64,000 nucleotides of DNA from contig NZ_BSEV01000018.1 in assembly GCF_027922005.1 (NCBI RefSeq), forward strand, positions 121,216 to 185,215. The letters are read 5' to 3'. A model generated the notes under the pieces. That model had not been told where the DNA came from, did no database searches, and saw only the letters and a list, made by a program, of their open reading frames with translations. Source of the stretch: Streptosporangium carneum (GTDB lineage: Bacteria; Actinomycetota; Actinomycetes; Streptosporangiales; Streptosporangiaceae). Below, piece after piece: positions 6,959 to 15,743 of the stretch. Each line of letters opens with the position of its first letter. Within the stretch, counting starts at the first letter, position 1. The translations under genes and the position numbers were made by a program.

Positions 6959-8155
6959 GTGACGCAGACGGAGTTCCGGCGGGCGCAGACGTTGATGATC
7001 TACTGGCACGACGGGGAGCTGACGGCCGAGAACTACCTGGAGAGCCGTTCCACCGATGCGGAGGCCGACAACGCGGTGGCCGTGGACGCGCAGGCGGTGG
7101 AGCTGCTGGAGCACTTCACGGACTGGTCGACCGTCGAGAAGGTGGCCGCCGCGCTCGGTGAGTTCGACGCCGCGTCGGTGCGCGACGCGGTCCTGGCGCT
7201 GGCCGACGCCGGGTTGCTGGTCGACCGGACCGGCGCGCAGCGCGAGGAGCGCTTCCTGGAGGCCTGGCACGACTGGGGGGAGGAGGCCCGCTTCTTCCAC
7301 TTCGGCACCCGCAACACGATCTACACCGGCGACAGCCTGGAACAACGCCGCGCTGACGCCCGCTGGGTACGGGAGACCGGCGGGACCCCGCCGGCCATCT
7401 TCAAGTCCTATCCGGACGCGCCGCGGGTCTACCTGCCGCGGACGTTCCTGCCGCTGACGGATCAGTTCGGGCAGGTGCTGACGCGGCGGCGGACGCATCG
7501 TGTGTTCACCGGCGAAGCGGTGAGCCTGGCGCAGCTGTCCACGGCGCTGTTCTACACCTTCGCGCCGATGCAGCTCTACGACGCGGGGGACCTGGGCACG
7601 TTGATGCTGCGGACCAGCCCGTGCGGCGGCGCCCGGCACGAGCTGGAGGGCTATGTCGCGGTGCTCGACGTCCAGGACGTTCCGCCGGGGCTGTACCACT
7701 ACAACGCCGAGGCTCACGCGCTGGAGCTCGTCGACCCCGACTTCGACAGGGCACGGCTGCACCGGCTGACATACGAGTCGGAGATGTGCACCCCGTCGGC
7801 GTTCGTTTGCTTCGTGACCGTGGTGTTCGAACGGACGATGTACAAGTACCGGCATTCGAGGGCGCTGCGGGTGACGTTGCTGTCGGCCGGGCATCTGGGG
7901 CAGACCTTCGTGCTGACCTCGACAGCGGTCGGGCTGGGCGCCTGGCAGAGCGCGGCGTTCCGGGACGAGGAGCTCGACGAGGCGCTCGGGGTGGACGGGT
8001 TCTCCGAGGGGGTCCTGTACATGTTCGGCGCCGGGGTGCCCGTGCTGGGGGAGACCGGGATGCCCGCGGGGATCACCCGGGCCCGGCTCACCGATCCGGG
8101 CAGGCTCGTCGCGACTCATCCCGCCGACGTTCCGGCGGGTGGCGCTGCCGGGTGA
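6959..8155 (+). CDS. SagB-type flavin-dependent (nitroreductase-fold) peptide dehydrogenase
   Basis: The 398-residue protein has two parts. Residues 1-110 form a small winged-helix-like, PqqD-like region (VDAQAVELLEHFTDWSTVEKVAAALG). Residues 170-385 carry the SagB/ThcOx nitroreductase domain: RRRTHRVF at 176-183, RTSPCGGARHELEGYV at 218-233, GLYHYN, and KYRHSRALRVTLLSAGHLGQ near 300, all FMN-site blocks of the family. SagB enzymes oxidise azolines to azoles on peptides, but no YcaO cyclodehydratase is present here and the candidate substrate has almost no Cys/Ser/Thr, so a different oxidation is likely. The GTG start follows GAGGGAG by seven bases. It overlaps the exporter gene by four bases. 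Flavoenzyme identity is firm; the peptide substrate is inferred. Confidence 0.88.
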   Translation: MTQTEFRRAQTLMIYWHDGELTAENYLESRSTDAEADNAVAVDAQAVELLEHFTDWSTVEKVAAALGEFDAASVRDAVLALADAGLLVDRTGAQREERFLEAWHDWGEEARFFHFGTRNTIYTGDSLEQRRADARWVRETGGTPPAIFKSYPDAPRVYLPRTFLPLTDQFGQVLTRRRTHRVFTGEAVSLAQLSTALFYTFAPMQLYDAGDLGTLMLRTSPCGGARHELEGYVAVLDVQDVPPGLYHYNAEAHALELVDPDFDRARLHRLTYESEMCTPSAFVCFVTVVFERTMYKYRHSRALRVTLLSAGHLGQTFVLTSTAVGLGAWQSAAFRDEELDEALGVDGFSEGVLYMFGAGVPVLGETGMPAGITRARLTDPGRLVATHPADVPAGGAAG

Positions 8156-9477
8156 GTGAGGCGGCGTCGGCGTACCGGCGGTTGTGGCGGCACCGGTGGG
8201 TGCCGTCCCTGCTGCTGGTGGGCGTGTGCGCCCGGGTGCCGTTGCAGGCGTACGTCTTCGCGGTGCTGCTGCTGGCGGTGGAGCGGACCGGCTCCTACGC
8301 GGCGGCGGGCGTGGTGACCGCCGCGAGCGGTGTGGCCTACGCCGCCGGGGTGCCGGTGCACGGCCGGCTCGTCGACAGGTTCGGTCAGACCTGGCCGTTG
8401 ACGATCGCGGCCGGTGTCAACGGCGTCGCGTTCACCGGCCTGCTGGCGACGGCTCATCTGCGGCCGACCGTCGGAGCCCTCGCCGGGTGGGCCGCGGCGG
8501 TGGGGCTCTCCCTGCCGCCGGTGGCCGCCGCCGCGCGGGCGCTGTGGTCGAAGGTGATCGCCGACGACGGGATCCGGCGCACCGCGCTGGCGGTGGACGC
8601 CATGGTGCTCGACGTCGCGTTGATCGCCGGGCCGCTGCTGGTCACCGCCGTCAGCACGGCGGCCGGTCCTGGCTGGGCGGTGGGCGGCTGCGCGGTGGTG
8701 CTGCTCGGCGGCACGCTGTGGTTCAGCGCGTTGCCGCCGTCGCGGTCCTGGGTCCCGGCCCGTCGCGGGGGCGGCCTGGCCGGGCCGCTGCGGTCCCCGG
8801 GCGTCGTCGTGCTGCTGGCCGTCTCCGTGCTCACCGGAGCACTGCTGGGAGTGCTGCGGCTCGGTTTCGTGGAGTTCGCCGACGGGAGGTCCGATCCGGC
8901 CGCGGGCGGCCTGGCCCTGGCGGCGTTCGGCGCCGGCAGCCTGCTCGGCGGGCTGGTGTACGGCGCGCGGTCGTGGCGTCCCGACGCCGCCGTGCGGATG
9001 CGGGTGATCCTCGCCGGGTACGCCTGCGGCGTCGGGCTGCTCGCGGCGGCCCCGAACGTGCCGGTGCTGGTGGCGCTGTCGGCGCCCGCGGGGTTCTTCC
9101 TCGCCCCGCTGGTCATCTGCAACTTCGAACTCATCGGCCGGTGCGCGCCCGAGGGAACCCTGACCGAGGCCTTCGCCTGGGGCATCACGGCCACCTTCAC
9201 CGGATCGGCGCTCGGCAACCTCGTGGCCGGGGCGCTCGTCGGCGCGGGCGCGCCGACGCCCTTCGTGTTCGCCGCGGCCGCGGGCTTCGCCGTGCTGGCC
9301 GCCGTCGTCGCCGCGGCCGGCGCGAAGCCCCTCGCCGCCCCCATCCCCGACGCCGTTCCCACCCCCGCCCCCGACGCCGGCACCGCCCCCGATGAGACCC
9401 TCATCGCCGCCGGAACCACCCCGGCGCCTCAGCCGCCGCCGGTGGGCGCCGATCAACCGTCCGAGAAAGGTTCCTGA
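8152..9477 (+). CDS. Major facilitator superfamily transporter (probable exporter)
   Basis: The 441-residue protein has about twelve hydrophobic segments between residues 15 and 400, with a short basic GRLVDRFGQ loop after the second, the usual MFS motif A position. It ends in a 45-residue Pro/Ala-rich tail. The GTG start overlaps the SagB stop (GTGA), so the two are translationally coupled, and its own stop overlaps the next start (TGATG). It resembles drug/peptide efflux carriers in general layout. Its place between a peptide-modifying enzyme and an uptake system suggests it secretes the product of the SagB step. The substrate is not deducible from the sequence. Confidence 0.85.
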   Translation: MSEAASAYRRLWRHRWVPSLLLVGVCARVPLQAYVFAVLLLAVERTGSYAAAGVVTAASGVAYAAGVPVHGRLVDRFGQTWPLTIAAGVNGVAFTGLLATAHLRPTVGALAGWAAAVGLSLPPVAAAARALWSKVIADDGIRRTALAVDAMVLDVALIAGPLLVTAVSTAAGPGWAVGGCAVVLLGGTLWFSALPPSRSWVPARRGGGLAGPLRSPGVVVLLAVSVLTGALLGVLRLGFVEFADGRSDPAAGGLALAAFGAGSLLGGLVYGARSWRPDAAVRMRVILAGYACGVGLLAAAPNVPVLVALSAPAGFFLAPLVICNFELIGRCAPEGTLTEAFAWGITATFTGSALGNLVAGALVGAGAPTPFVFAAAAGFAVLAAVVAAAGAKPLAAPIPDAVPTPAPDAGTAPDETLIAAGTTPAPQPPPVGADQPSEKGS

Positions 9478-10616
9478 TGCACGTGTTGGCGCGCCGGTTC
9501 GACCGCCGGCGATCCCGGGACGCCGACGTCTCCCGCGACGGTGCCGGACGTGGCCGGGCCGTCCGCGCCGCCGTGTCGGTGACGGCGATGGCCGCGGTGC
9601 TGCTGGCCGCCGGTTGCGCGGGCGCCTCGCAGAGCCAGGTCCGGGCAAGCGGGGCGCCCGGCTCCGTCCCGGTCACCGTCACCGACTGCAACGGGGTCAA
9701 AGCGGTCGTCAAGTCCCCGCCCAGGCGGGTGGTGGTGCTCACGCCGAGCGTGCTGGAGCTGATGCTCTGGCTCGATCTCGGTGACCGGGTCGCGGCGATC
9801 GGGCAGGAGCCCCGCCCGGGCAGCCTGCCGCAGCGCTTCTCCGGACAGGTCGCCGCCATCCGGTCGCTGTCCGGCAAGTACACCGCGGGCAGTGGATACA
9901 AGCCGGTGCCGCGGGAGGAACTGCTGTCCGTCGAACCCGATCTGGTCCTCGGCGGATTCGGCAGCAACTTCAACGCCGCCGGCGCCATGTCCCAGGACGA
10001 GCTGGCCGCCAACGGGATACCGTCCTACCTGGCCCTGTCCACCGCGTGCAAGTCGGCGGTGACCGCCCCGCAGACCGGCTTCGACCTGGTGTGGCGGGAC
10101 CTGGAGAACCTCGGCCAGATCTTCGGGGTGCCCGGCCGGGCCCGGCGGGTCGTCGAGGGGATGCGGCAGAAGATCGCCACGGTGGAGACGGAGGCCGGGC
10201 GGCCCAAGGACGCCGAACGGCCCACCGTGTTCCCGTTCGAGTACGACGAGGGGACCGCCACCCCCTACGCGCCCGGCAACCGGCAGGCCGTCAACGCGGT
10301 CATCGAGACCGCCGGCGGCCGTAACGTCTTCGGCGACCGGGACGAGGCGTACACCAAGGTCGGCTGGGAGGAGGTGGTCGCCCGCGACCCGCGGGTCATC
10401 CTGGTCGTCATCTACGACCGGGGCGACCCCGCCGCGAACGCCGCCCACTTCGCCGAAGCCGAGAGGTTCCTGCTCACCAGCCCGGCGCTGCGCGGAGTAC
10501 GAGCGGTGACCGAGAAACGGTTCGCCCGGCTGGTCTACGAGTCGGCCTCGGTGGGCGGCGTCCGCAACGCCGACGCCGTGGTCGAACTCGCCGGCCAGTT
10601 GACCTCCGCCGGATGA
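9477..10616 (+). CDS. ABC transporter substrate-binding lipoprotein, BtuF/FecB type
   Basis: This 379-residue protein has a basic N-terminus, a hydrophobic stretch and the lipobox LLAAGC with Cys47, so it should be lipid-anchored outside the membrane. The mature part has the helical-backbone fold signatures of class III (cobalamin/siderophore) binding proteins: VVVLTPSVLELMLWLDLGDRVAAIG, VEPDLVLGGFGSN and VVARDPRVILVVIYDRG. The candidate ligands are corrinoids or metal chelates. The cobalamin riboswitch upstream favours a corrinoid or cobalt complex; the linked peptide and exporter leave a peptide-metal complex open. The start overlaps the MFS stop, and the stop overlaps the permease start. 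Confidence 0.9.
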   Translation: MHVLARRFDRRRSRDADVSRDGAGRGRAVRAAVSVTAMAAVLLAAGCAGASQSQVRASGAPGSVPVTVTDCNGVKAVVKSPPRRVVVLTPSVLELMLWLDLGDRVAAIGQEPRPGSLPQRFSGQVAAIRSLSGKYTAGSGYKPVPREELLSVEPDLVLGGFGSNFNAAGAMSQDELAANGIPSYLALSTACKSAVTAPQTGFDLVWRDLENLGQIFGVPGRARRVVEGMRQKIATVETEAGRPKDAERPTVFPFEYDEGTATPYAPGNRQAVNAVIETAGGRNVFGDRDEAYTKVGWEEVVARDPRVILVVIYDRGDPAANAAHFAEAERFLLTSPALRGVRAVTEKRFARLVYESASVGGVRNADAVVELAGQLTSAG

Positions 10617-11701
10617 CGGCCCTTCGGCCCGGCCCGCCGAAGGCGCCGACCGGCCCCCGCCCCCCTCACCGCCGCGTCACCCGTGCGGCGCACGCCGTCC
10701 TGGCCGGAGTGCTCGTCATCGGCCTGGCCGCCTCGGTCCTGCTCGGCACGGTCGAGGTGCCCGCCGGCACCGTGGCCCGCATCATCGTCTGGCACCTGAC
10801 CGGCCACGGGGATCCCGGAGCGTGGAGCGTCAGCCAGGACACCGTGGTGTGGAACCTGCGGCTGCCCCGGGCACTGCTCGCCGCGCTGGTCGGCGCGGGC
10901 CTGGCCGTCTCCGGCACCGCCACCCAGGCACTCGTGCGCAACCCGCTGGCCGACCCGTACGTCCTGGGTCTCACCTACGGGGCGGCCGTCGGCGCGGTGG
11001 CGGTCGTCATCACCGGAGTCGCCCCGCTCGGCGGCGTCTCGACCGGGGTGGCCGCCTTTCTCGGCGCGCTGGGCGCGTTCGCCGTCGTCTACGCCCTCGC
11101 CCGCGCGGGAGGCACCCTCGCCCCGCTGCGACTGATCCTCTCCGGCATGGCCGTCACCTACGCCCTGTCCGGGGTCACCAGCTTCCTCGTGCTGCAGGCC
11201 GACGACCCCGGCACCACCCATTCGGTGCTGTTCTGGCTCTTCGGCAGCCTGGCCGAGGCGAACTGGGCGGCGCTCGGGCTGCCCGCCGCGGTCCTCGCCG
11301 CGACGATGATCGCCCTGCTCGCCCAGGCGAGACCTCTCAACACCCTTCTGCTCGGCGACGAGACCGCCGCCAGTCTCGGCATCCCCGCCGCCCGCCTGCG
11401 CCGCCACCTGTTCCTGCTCATCGCCCTGCTCACCGGTGTGATGGTCGCCCTCGCCGGCGGCGTCGGCTTCATCGGTCTGATCGTCCCGCACGCCGCCAGG
11501 CTGCTCGTCGGCAGCGACCACCGCCGCCTGCTCCCCGTGGCGGCCCTCGCCGGCGCGGGCTTCCTCGTCCTCGTCGACATCGCGGCCCGCACCGCCCTGC
11601 ACCCGCAGGAACTGCCGGTCGGGGTCGTCACCAGCGTCATCGGCGCCCCGCTGTTCCTCTGGCTCGTGCACACCCGCGCCCGCGACACCACCGGACTGTG
11701 A
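10613..11701 (+). CDS. FecCD/BtuC-family ABC importer permease
   Basis: The 362-residue protein carries the BtuC-family hallmark block near residue 80: LRLPRALLAALVGAGLAVSG, then TATQALVRNPLADPYVLGLTYGA. Further matches are FWLFGSLAEANW and the coupling-helix block GGVGFIGLIVPHAARLLVGSDHR. About ten membrane segments are predicted by eye, as expected for the type II importer fold, working as a homodimer with the ATPase encoded next. It overlaps the binding-protein gene by ATGA and the ATPase gene by GTGA, so the stoichiometry is probably set by translational coupling. Control by the cobalamin riboswitch is likely through read-through from the genes upstream. Confidence 0.93.
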   Translation: MTALRPGPPKAPTGPRPPHRRVTRAAHAVLAGVLVIGLAASVLLGTVEVPAGTVARIIVWHLTGHGDPGAWSVSQDTVVWNLRLPRALLAALVGAGLAVSGTATQALVRNPLADPYVLGLTYGAAVGAVAVVITGVAPLGGVSTGVAAFLGALGAFAVVYALARAGGTLAPLRLILSGMAVTYALSGVTSFLVLQADDPGTTHSVLFWLFGSLAEANWAALGLPAAVLAATMIALLAQARPLNTLLLGDETAASLGIPAARLRRHLFLLIALLTGVMVALAGGVGFIGLIVPHAARLLVGSDHRRLLPVAALAGAGFLVLVDIAARTALHPQELPVGVVTSVIGAPLFLWLVHTRARDTTGL

Positions 11702-12489
11702 TCACCGTGACGAACCTGGACCTGCACGACGTGCACGTCACCATCGCCGGGACGCCGGTCGTCACCGGCGTCGACCTCACCGTGCCGTCCGGGCGGCGCG
11801 TCGGGATCATCGGCCCGAACGGCAGCGGCAAGAGCACCCTCCTGCGGGCCGTGTACCGGCACCTTCCCCTCGCCCGGGGACGCATCACCGTCGGCGGCGA
11901 GGACCTGTGGCGGCTCACCCCGCGCCGCGCCGCGCAGCTGGTCGCCGCGCTCCCCCAGGAGACCCGTGCCGACTTCGACGTCACGGTCTGGGAGATGGCC
12001 GCGATGGGACGCACCCCGCACAAGCGTCCCTTCGCCCCGGACACCGCCGAGGACACCGCCGTCGTCACCGACGCCCTCGTCCACGCCGGGGTCCTCCAGC
12101 TCGCCCACCGCCGCTACACCACCCTGTCCGGCGGCGAGAAACAGCGCGTGCTGCTCGCCCGCGCCCTCGCCCAGCAGGCGCCCATCCTGGTGCTCGACGA
12201 ACCCACCAACCACCTCGACGTCCGCCACCAGTTCGAACTGCTCGACCTGGTCAGCTCGACCGGCACCACCGTCGTCGCCGCTCTGCACGACCTCAACCTG
12301 GCCGCCGCCTACTGCGACCACCTCTACGTGCTCGCCGAGGGACGCGTCGTCGCGCACGGCCCCCCGCACGACATCCTCACCCCGCGGCTCGTCAGGGAGG
12401 TGTTCGGCGTCGACGCCCATGTCACCCGTGTCCCGGACGCCGACGTCCCCCACCTCATCCTCCGCCCCCAAGACGGCGCCGGCCCGTGA
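11698..12489 (+). CDS. FecE/BtuD-family ABC importer ATPase
   Basis: The 263-residue protein is a complete nucleotide-binding subunit: Walker A GPNGSGKST near residue 40, Q-loop in LPQETRADFDVTV, signature LSGGEKQR, Walker B ILVLDEPTNHLD and the H-loop His in VAALHDLNLAAAYCD. The last block is characteristic of the siderophore/cobalamin importer group. The GTG at 11698 overlaps the permease stop; a second in-frame GTG lies at 11707. It is the last gene of the riboswitch-led set and is followed at once by a hairpin. It would energise uptake of the substrate bound by the 9477 lipoprotein. Confidence 0.93.
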   Translation: MITVTNLDLHDVHVTIAGTPVVTGVDLTVPSGRRVGIIGPNGSGKSTLLRAVYRHLPLARGRITVGGEDLWRLTPRRAAQLVAALPQETRADFDVTVWEMAAMGRTPHKRPFAPDTAEDTAVVTDALVHAGVLQLAHRRYTTLSGGEKQRVLLARALAQQAPILVLDEPTNHLDVRHQFELLDLVSSTGTTVVAALHDLNLAAAYCDHLYVLAEGRVVAHGPPHDILTPRLVREVFGVDAHVTRVPDADVPHLILRPQDGAGP

Positions 12490-12513
12490 GCCGGAACGGC
12501 GGAGCCGGCTCAC
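12486..12513. terminator. Hairpin between convergent genes
   Basis: GTGAGCCGG and CCGGCTCAC form a 9-bp stem around ten loop bases, starting within the ATPase stop codon. The next gene is convergent, so this probably ends the B12-controlled transcript. No U-tract follows. Confidence 0.5.
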
Positions 12514-12573
12514 GGCGGCCTCGGCCATGAGCCGGGCGACGCCACGAGCCGGATCGGGCCCCGGACAGGACGA

Positions 12574-13821
12574 TCAGAAGTAGGTGCGGATCAGGTCCAC
12601 CACGGTGTGGTCGTCCGCCACCACCGGGATCACCTGCCACTTGTCGAAGGAGGTGCACGGGTGGGAGAGGCCGAAACAGATCAGCTCTCCCGGCACGACC
12701 TCGGCGCCCGCGGCCACCTCGACGTAGGCGTGGTGGTCGTTGACCGCCCTGGTGCGCAGGCCGGTGGCGGGCCGTAGCGTGCCGTCCAGGGACCGGACCC
12801 GCTGAGGCGTCGGCAGCCCCTCGTCGTAGGGCGCCTCGCGCTTGCCCATGCCGATGATGGCCAGGCCGTCCTCCGGAGTCGAGATCACCTGCGCCCACAC
12901 CTGGAGCGCCGCGTCGAGCGAGCCCTCCCCGGGAATCCGCCGGAACGGCGTCCACTCCCGGTAGACCCCGTCGTCGTGGGAGACGTAGGCGCCGCTGCGC
13001 AGGACCGTGCGCAGCCGGTGGCCGGGCAGCCACGAGCCCGCCAGGCGGTCGGCGACGACGTCGAAGTACTTGCTGCCGCCCGCGGTGACGACCACCTCCT
13101 CGGCCAGCAGGCCCTGGGCCGCCAGGTGGCGGACGGCCTCCCGCACCTCGTCCAGGTAGCGGCCCGCCGCCTCCGCGTCGGGCAGCCCGCCCTCGTAGGC
13201 GGCCACCCCGGCGAGTTCGATCCGGGGGGCTTCGACCGCCGCCCGCGCCACCTCGGTCAGTTCGGCGACGGTACGGCATCCGGTGCGCCCGCCAGGATGG
13301 CCCAGCTCGGCGAGCACCCGTACCGGCCGGTCGCCCGGTACGGAGGCGATGGCCTCGGCCATCGTCCGCACCCCGGCCACCGAGTCGACGAAGCAGGCGA
13401 AGCCGAACCCCTGCTCGACCTGTTCGGCCGCCCAGCGCAGCGGGACGGGGTCGAGCAGTTCGTTGGCCAGCAGCACCTCGGGCACTCCGAGGGCGCGGCA
13501 GGCCAGCGCCTGACCGGCCGTGGCCACGGAGATCGCCGTGGCTCCCGCGCGCAGCTGGGCGGCGAAGAGCGAGGGCGCCATGGTGGTCTTGCCGTGCGGG
13601 GCGAACTCCAGTCCGTGCCGGGCGCAGAAGCGGGCCATCGTGTCGATGTTGTGCGCGATGGCGGCCTGGTCGGCGACCATGAGCGGCCAGGTGAACGCCC
13701 CGTCGAAGAGGCCGGGCCGCAGGGCGGCGAACTCCTCCAGGGAGATCGCCGGGCCGGGCCACCACAGCCCCTTGGTCCGCCAGTCGATCCGCTCCGGCGG
13801 GATGGTCAGGGAGTCGGTCAT
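12574..13821 (-). CDS. DSD1-type PLP-dependent D-amino-acid dehydratase/deaminase or aldolase
   Basis: The 415-residue protein is a fold-III (alanine racemase-like) PLP enzyme: PHGKTTMAPSLFAAQL holds the Schiff-base Lys, followed by the barrel strands ISVATAGQALACRALG, VLAELGHPGGRTGCR and VVVTAGGSKYFDVV. The C-terminal LSHPCTSFDKWQVIPVV has the His-Cys pair that binds zinc in eukaryotic-type D-serine dehydratase and D-threonine aldolase. The family eliminates water from D-serine-like substrates, giving an enamine/imine, or cleaves D-threonine. It is the last gene of a long leftward operon with hydrolases and a sugar-type importer, and RidA, which hydrolyses such imines, is encoded in the divergent operon. 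The exact substrate is unknown. Confidence 0.88.
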   Translation of the reverse strand: MTDSLTIPPERIDWRTKGLWWPGPAISLEEFAALRPGLFDGAFTWPLMVADQAAIAHNIDTMARFCARHGLEFAPHGKTTMAPSLFAAQLRAGATAISVATAGQALACRALGVPEVLLANELLDPVPLRWAAEQVEQGFGFACFVDSVAGVRTMAEAIASVPGDRPVRVLAELGHPGGRTGCRTVAELTEVARAAVEAPRIELAGVAAYEGGLPDAEAAGRYLDEVREAVRHLAAQGLLAEEVVVTAGGSKYFDVVADRLAGSWLPGHRLRTVLRSGAYVSHDDGVYREWTPFRRIPGEGSLDAALQVWAQVISTPEDGLAIIGMGKREAPYDEGLPTPQRVRSLDGTLRPATGLRTRAVNDHHAYVEVAAGAEVVPGELICFGLSHPCTSFDKWQVIPVVADDHTVVDLIRTYF

Positions 13822-14546
13822 GTCGTGCTCTCCGGTAGCAGTCCGCGGGTGAGGGTGTCACGCGCCGTGGCGAGGTGCCGGTGGGCGCGGTTCAGCGAGA
13901 TCTCGTGATGGCCGGGGAAGAGCGCGTCCACCTCCAGCTCGGCCAGCCGGGTCAGGCTGGCGGCGTACTCCGGCACCCGGCAGTCGTGGAGGTTCTGCAG
14001 CGACACCCGCCCGCCGGTGAAGACGCAGTCACCGGAGAACAGGGCGCGGTGTCCGGGGGCCTCCAGGAGGTAACAGGTGTGGCCGTCGGCGTGGCCGGGC
14101 GTCGCGACCGCGCGCAGCGTGACCCCGCCCAGGTCGATCCGCTCGCCGTCGGCGATCGGCTCCGCCGACGGGCAGGCGGGGAAGGTGTAGTCGCCGGGGT
14201 ACACGCCGCCCGCCCTGGCCCGGTCGAGGCTGATCATTCGCTCGTCTCCGTCCGCTATCCACCGGTGCGCCGGTGGACCGGCGAGCACCCGCAGCCCCGG
14301 CACCCGCCGTGCCAGCTCGGCGGCGCCGCCGGCGTGGTCGGCGTGGCCGTGGGTCAGCAGCAGGTACTCCGGGAGGTCGGCGCCCACGTTGCGCAGGATC
14401 GCCTCGACGTCGCGCCCCGCCCCGGCGTCGATCAGCGCCCTGGCCCGGGTTCCCCGCACCAGGTAGACGTGGCAGTCCAGGGGGTCGGTGAGGTCGAATC
14501 CGGCGGCGCCGCTGCCGACGAGGTCGACATGGTCGTTCAGCCGCAC
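13818..14546 (-). CDS. Metallo-beta-lactamase-fold hydrolase
   Basis: The 242-residue protein has the MBL metal-binding sequence LLLTHGHADHAGGAAEL (HxHxDH), then ATPGHADGHTCYLLE with the third His, LFSGDCVFTGG with the bridging Asp, and FPGHHE with the last His. These are all ligands of a two-metal glyoxalase II-like enzyme. The GTG start at 14546 overlaps the M20 gene's stop, and the stop overlaps the dehydratase start, so the three are tightly coupled. By position it should hydrolyse an ester, thioester or lactone in the same catabolic route. The substrate is unknown. Confidence 0.88.
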   Translation of the reverse strand: MRLNDHVDLVGSGAAGFDLTDPLDCHVYLVRGTRARALIDAGAGRDVEAILRNVGADLPEYLLLTHGHADHAGGAAELARRVPGLRVLAGPPAHRWIADGDERMISLDRARAGGVYPGDYTFPACPSAEPIADGERIDLGGVTLRAVATPGHADGHTCYLLEAPGHRALFSGDCVFTGGRVSLQNLHDCRVPEYAASLTRLAELEVDALFPGHHEISLNRAHRHLATARDTLTRGLLPESTT

Positions 14547-15673
14547 GCGCCCACCCCGACCCGCCGCGCCATGTCGACGACGACCTCGGCCGCGAACCGC
14601 ACGTCGGCGAGGGCGACCGACTCGTCCGCGGAGTGCGCGTCGAGGATCGATCCCGGCCCGAAGACCGCCGCGGGGATGCCGGCCCGCGCGAGCTTGCTGG
14701 CGTCGGTGCAGAACGGCATGCCGTGCACGCCCCCGTCGCCGCCCCTGGCGGCGAGCGCGCCGCACAGCGCGGCGACGACCGGACTGTCCGCCGGGGTGTC
14801 CAGCGCGTAGTCCACGTTGAACGGGGGATCGAGCTCGATCCGGCCGGGCAGCAGCCTCTCCAGTTCCTCCCCGTCGCGCCGCCACACGGCCATCGGGTCC
14901 TCCCCGGGCAGGGTGCGCCGGTCGACGTCGATCTCGCAGCGCCCCGGGACGATGTTGGGGCCGGTGCCGCCGTGGACGCGGGTGACGCACCTGGTGGCCG
15001 GGCCGAGCAGCGGGTGTCCGGGGATCTCCGGCCCGGTCGCGTCGAGATGGGCGATCACACGGGCCATCAGCGAGACGGCGTTGACCGCCTCGGCGGGCCG
15101 GGAGGTGTGGCCCGCCTCGCCCAGCGTGCGCGCGGTGTACCGGACGACGCCCTTGTGCGCGGTGGCCACCGTCAGGTCGGTCGGCTCGCCGACCACCGCT
15201 CCCACGACCTCGGCTCCGGGCAGGGTGTCGAGCAGGCCCAGCACGCCGCGGTAGCGGTACTCCTCGTCGATCACACCGGCGAGCATCACGGTGTACGGCG
15301 GGACCGGCCCTGCGGCCAGTTCCGCGGCGGCGAGCATGAACGCGGCGAGCGGGCCCTTCGCGTCGCAGGCGCCCCGGCCGTAGAGCCTTCCGTCGTGGAC
15401 CTGGGCCGCGTACGGGTCCACGGTCATGCCGTCGACCTCCACCGTGTCCAGGTGCGACTCCAGCAGGATGACGCGCGGGTCGCGGCCGGGCACCACCGCC
15501 ACGACGTTGGGCCTGCCGGGCAGCACCTCGTCCAGCTCCGCCGCGACCCCGTGGTCGGCGAGCCACCGCCGGACGACCCCGGCCAGCGCCGCCTCGCCTC
15601 CGCCGGATCCCTCGCGCGGGTTGACGCTCGGGGTGCTCACCAGCTCGCCCAGCAGGGCTTCGACGTCGTTCAC
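14537..15673 (-). CDS. M20-family metallohydrolase (ArgE/DapE-like deacylase or peptidase)
   Basis: The 378-residue protein has the M20 layout: ILLESHLDTVEVDGMTVDPY with the first metal His and the following Asp, LYGRGACDAKGPLAAF with the bridging Asp, GVIDEEYRYRG with the catalytic Glu pair, and a C-terminal HSADESVALADV His ligand. The insertion domain lies between. Members remove acyl groups or split dipeptides. The GTG at 15673 was chosen because GAGGGA lies eight bases upstream; the frame is open further but lacks family similarity there. It lies in the operon with an amino-acid dehydratase, so release of a free amino acid from an N-acyl or peptidyl form is the natural reading. Confidence 0.88.
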   Translation of the reverse strand: MNDVEALLGELVSTPSVNPREGSGGGEAALAGVVRRWLADHGVAAELDEVLPGRPNVVAVVPGRDPRVILLESHLDTVEVDGMTVDPYAAQVHDGRLYGRGACDAKGPLAAFMLAAAELAAGPVPPYTVMLAGVIDEEYRYRGVLGLLDTLPGAEVVGAVVGEPTDLTVATAHKGVVRYTARTLGEAGHTSRPAEAVNAVSLMARVIAHLDATGPEIPGHPLLGPATRCVTRVHGGTGPNIVPGRCEIDVDRRTLPGEDPMAVWRRDGEELERLLPGRIELDPPFNVDYALDTPADSPVVAALCGALAARGGDGGVHGMPFCTDASKLARAGIPAAVFGPGSILDAHSADESVALADVRFAAEVVVDMARRVGVGACG

Positions 15674-15743
15674 ACGCTTTCCCTCTGTCCTTCGTTCTCG
15701 CCGCCGCACCGCCTGTCCTCGCCGGCGCGGCGCGCCCGCGCGG

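Noticed and set aside
5826..8155. Calling the peptide-SagB locus a standard azole RiPP (TOMM) cluster
   Set aside because: There is no YcaO or E1-like gene in the window and the peptide has almost no Cys, Ser or Thr, so the usual cyclodehydration chemistry is not supported.
6959..8155. SagB-type gene as BluB, the lower-ligand synthase of B12
   Set aside because: BluB is a single-domain protein of about 220 residues. This protein is 398 residues with a PqqD-like N-terminal part and SagB motifs.
8116..9648. Long antisense open frames over GC-rich genes, here opposite the MFS gene, and similar ones across the window
   Set aside because: They are Arg/Pro/Gly-rich shadows produced by codon bias on the real strand, with no motifs and no ribosome-binding sites.
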